From the NCBI GenBank assembly GCA_028564675.1, contig JAOVVO010000128.1, forward strand, positions 1-64,000: 64,000 bases of DNA, in the 5' to 3' direction. Below the pieces are notes generated by a model. It did not search any database. It was not told the origin of the DNA and saw only the letters and a list, made by a program, of their open reading frames with translations. Below are positions 63,201-64,000 of the stretch, piece after piece. The position numbers and the translations under genes were made by a program. The first letter of the stretch is position 1. The number at the start of each line of letters is the position of its first letter. This DNA is from Onchocerca lupi (Eukaryota > Nematoda > Chromadorea > Rhabditida > Onchocercidae).

Positions 63201-64000
63201 GGTAAGGTAGATAGACATACCTGCATTAATGTATTAATATAGATGTCTATCTACTTTTGCAACTTGAACTTTATCGTGAATAACTTTTTAATTTGATGGA
63301 GAATGGTAGTAAAATCTGAGATAGTAAAATATTCATTTCACATTTTGATACTTTTGATGGTATATAATCACCTTATCTACCAAAAAGTAAAAATTTTCAT
63401 AATTTATATGAAATGGTGGTTATTGAAAAATTGATACCATATTCCAATGAAATCTTCAAAATTTCATTTTGCTTAATCAAGGACAAATATTTTTAAACTT
63501 GCCGTAGCATTACTAACAGTTCGGCTTTTCCGCCATTTCTCATTGATTGTGATTCCGAATTTTGCTTCAATCAAAGCCTTGTCAATTAAATCGTGATCGG
63601 ATTCCAATATTCGATCAAACTGCACTGCTACAGGTAATAAACCCTAAAAAATTTTCGATAATTCTTCAAATGCATGTGATATGTGTGTTTAAATATAGAA
63701 TAGATGAATTTTCATGAATCGAACAAATCGTTGCAACATTTGTGCATTCCTTGAAAACCAAAAATAAATCCAGCAAAACTTACGATAATATATTTTCGTG
63801 CAATCAAAATGCCAGCAATCGGACCAACAATAAATAATTCAAAACCATTTTCAACAGTACTGGACTGGATAATGTGGGTTGAAGTTTGTTGAGCCAACCA
63901 TTGCATTTCCTCTTTTTTAAATTCATCGCGTAGCAGCGATTCAAGGCAATTGTGTGAACTGATAACTGTGTGACAAAGTAGACCATAATCATTCTGTGAT
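60276..64000 (-). CDS. bcc-1: Bicaudal-C homologue, C-terminal part (5' end outside window)
   Basis: Eleven minus-strand exons in phase: 64000-63784, 63643-63503, 63153-62976, 62700-62579, 62530-62379, 62206-62154, 61968-61787, 61315-61138, 60840-60695, 60510-60407, 60330-60276 (about 508 residues in the window). The first exons carry divergent KH-type repeats: STHIIQSSTVENGFELFIVG, ARKYIIGLLPVAVQFDRI, then VVLSSSEMNICMLYQARERI. A middle segment has QPTDLWAGYGFSNSLPADIL. The C-terminus is a SAM domain (MVLAQLGCSEYLAQFRDQEI, DMEAFLLLDEQNLKDIGVST, MGARKKIYNAILS). KH plus SAM in this order is Bicaudal-C, a cytoplasmic RNA-binding regulator of mRNA translation and stability. The SAM domain polymerises in family members. 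The intron after 63503 starts with GC rather than GT. The last short exon is plausible but unconfirmed. Confidence 0.9.
63191..63270. repeat. Foldback repeat in a Bicaudal-C intron
   Basis: Left arm AGTTCAAGATGGTAAGGTAG plus ATAGACAT pairs imperfectly with right arm ATGTCTATCTACTTTTGCAA plus CTTGAACT. Arms are about 28-30 bp and the loop about 22 bp. It lies in the GC-AG intron 63154-63502. Confidence 0.8.

Noticed and set aside
1..64000. CRISPR arrays, rRNA or tRNA genes, bacterial operons
   Set aside because: No regularly spaced repeats, rRNA cores or convincing tRNA A/B boxes were seen by eye. The only bacterial sequence is the short uvrB fragment. A tRNAscan search would be needed to exclude tRNAs.

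Overview
The window looks like nuclear DNA of a filarial (onchocercid) nematode. It is very AT-rich with many A/T homopolymers. Genes are split into small exons by introns with nematode-type TTTCAG acceptors. One gene is a nematode cuticle collagen, several starts sit a few bases downstream of a spliced-leader-like acceptor, and a decayed fragment resembling Wolbachia uvrB is present. The species cannot be named from the sequence. Exon chains below were built by hand from splice sites, reading phase and recognisable protein families.

Layout. 1-9.6 kb is gene-poor and holds three short copies of a terminal-inverted-repeat element, a 27-bp tandem repeat and the uvrB fragment next to one element. 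9.6-10.3 kb is a less AT-rich, promoter-like stretch with a perfect CRE palindrome. 10.9-11.7 kb (+) has two phase-matched exons that resemble a divergent Smad MH1 domain, and 14.2-16.7 kb (+) encodes a Smad linker plus MH2 domain. 19.5-21.4 kb (-) is an intact cuticle collagen. 26.2-27.5 kb (-) is a possible small orphan gene. 28.7-29.2 kb (-) is a strongly divergent, intronless histone H2B-like ORF. 31.1-32.0 kb (+) is a decayed collagen-like pseudogene. 34.2-40.4 kb (+) is IFT54/TRAF3IP1 (DYF-11), with a 2-kb Helitron-type relic in intron 6. 43.0-48.2 kb (+) is a TAB1/TAP-1-like pseudophosphatase. 50.4-55.2 kb (-) is a secreted BPI/LBP-family lipid-binding protein. 60.3-64.0 kb (-) is the C-terminal part of Bicaudal-C, whose 5' end lies outside the window.

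The neighbours do not form an operon: strands alternate and intergenic gaps are 1.5-5 kb. By family knowledge they touch signalling (a TGF-beta-type Smad and a TAK1-binding protein), ciliary transport (IFT54), cuticle (collagen), lipid binding and RNA regulation (Bicaudal-C). The most unusual items are the Smad with a non-canonical C-terminus and a possibly separate MH1, the divergent H2B, the uvrB fragment abutting a transposon, the large insert in the TAB1-like protein, and several foldback repeats in introns.
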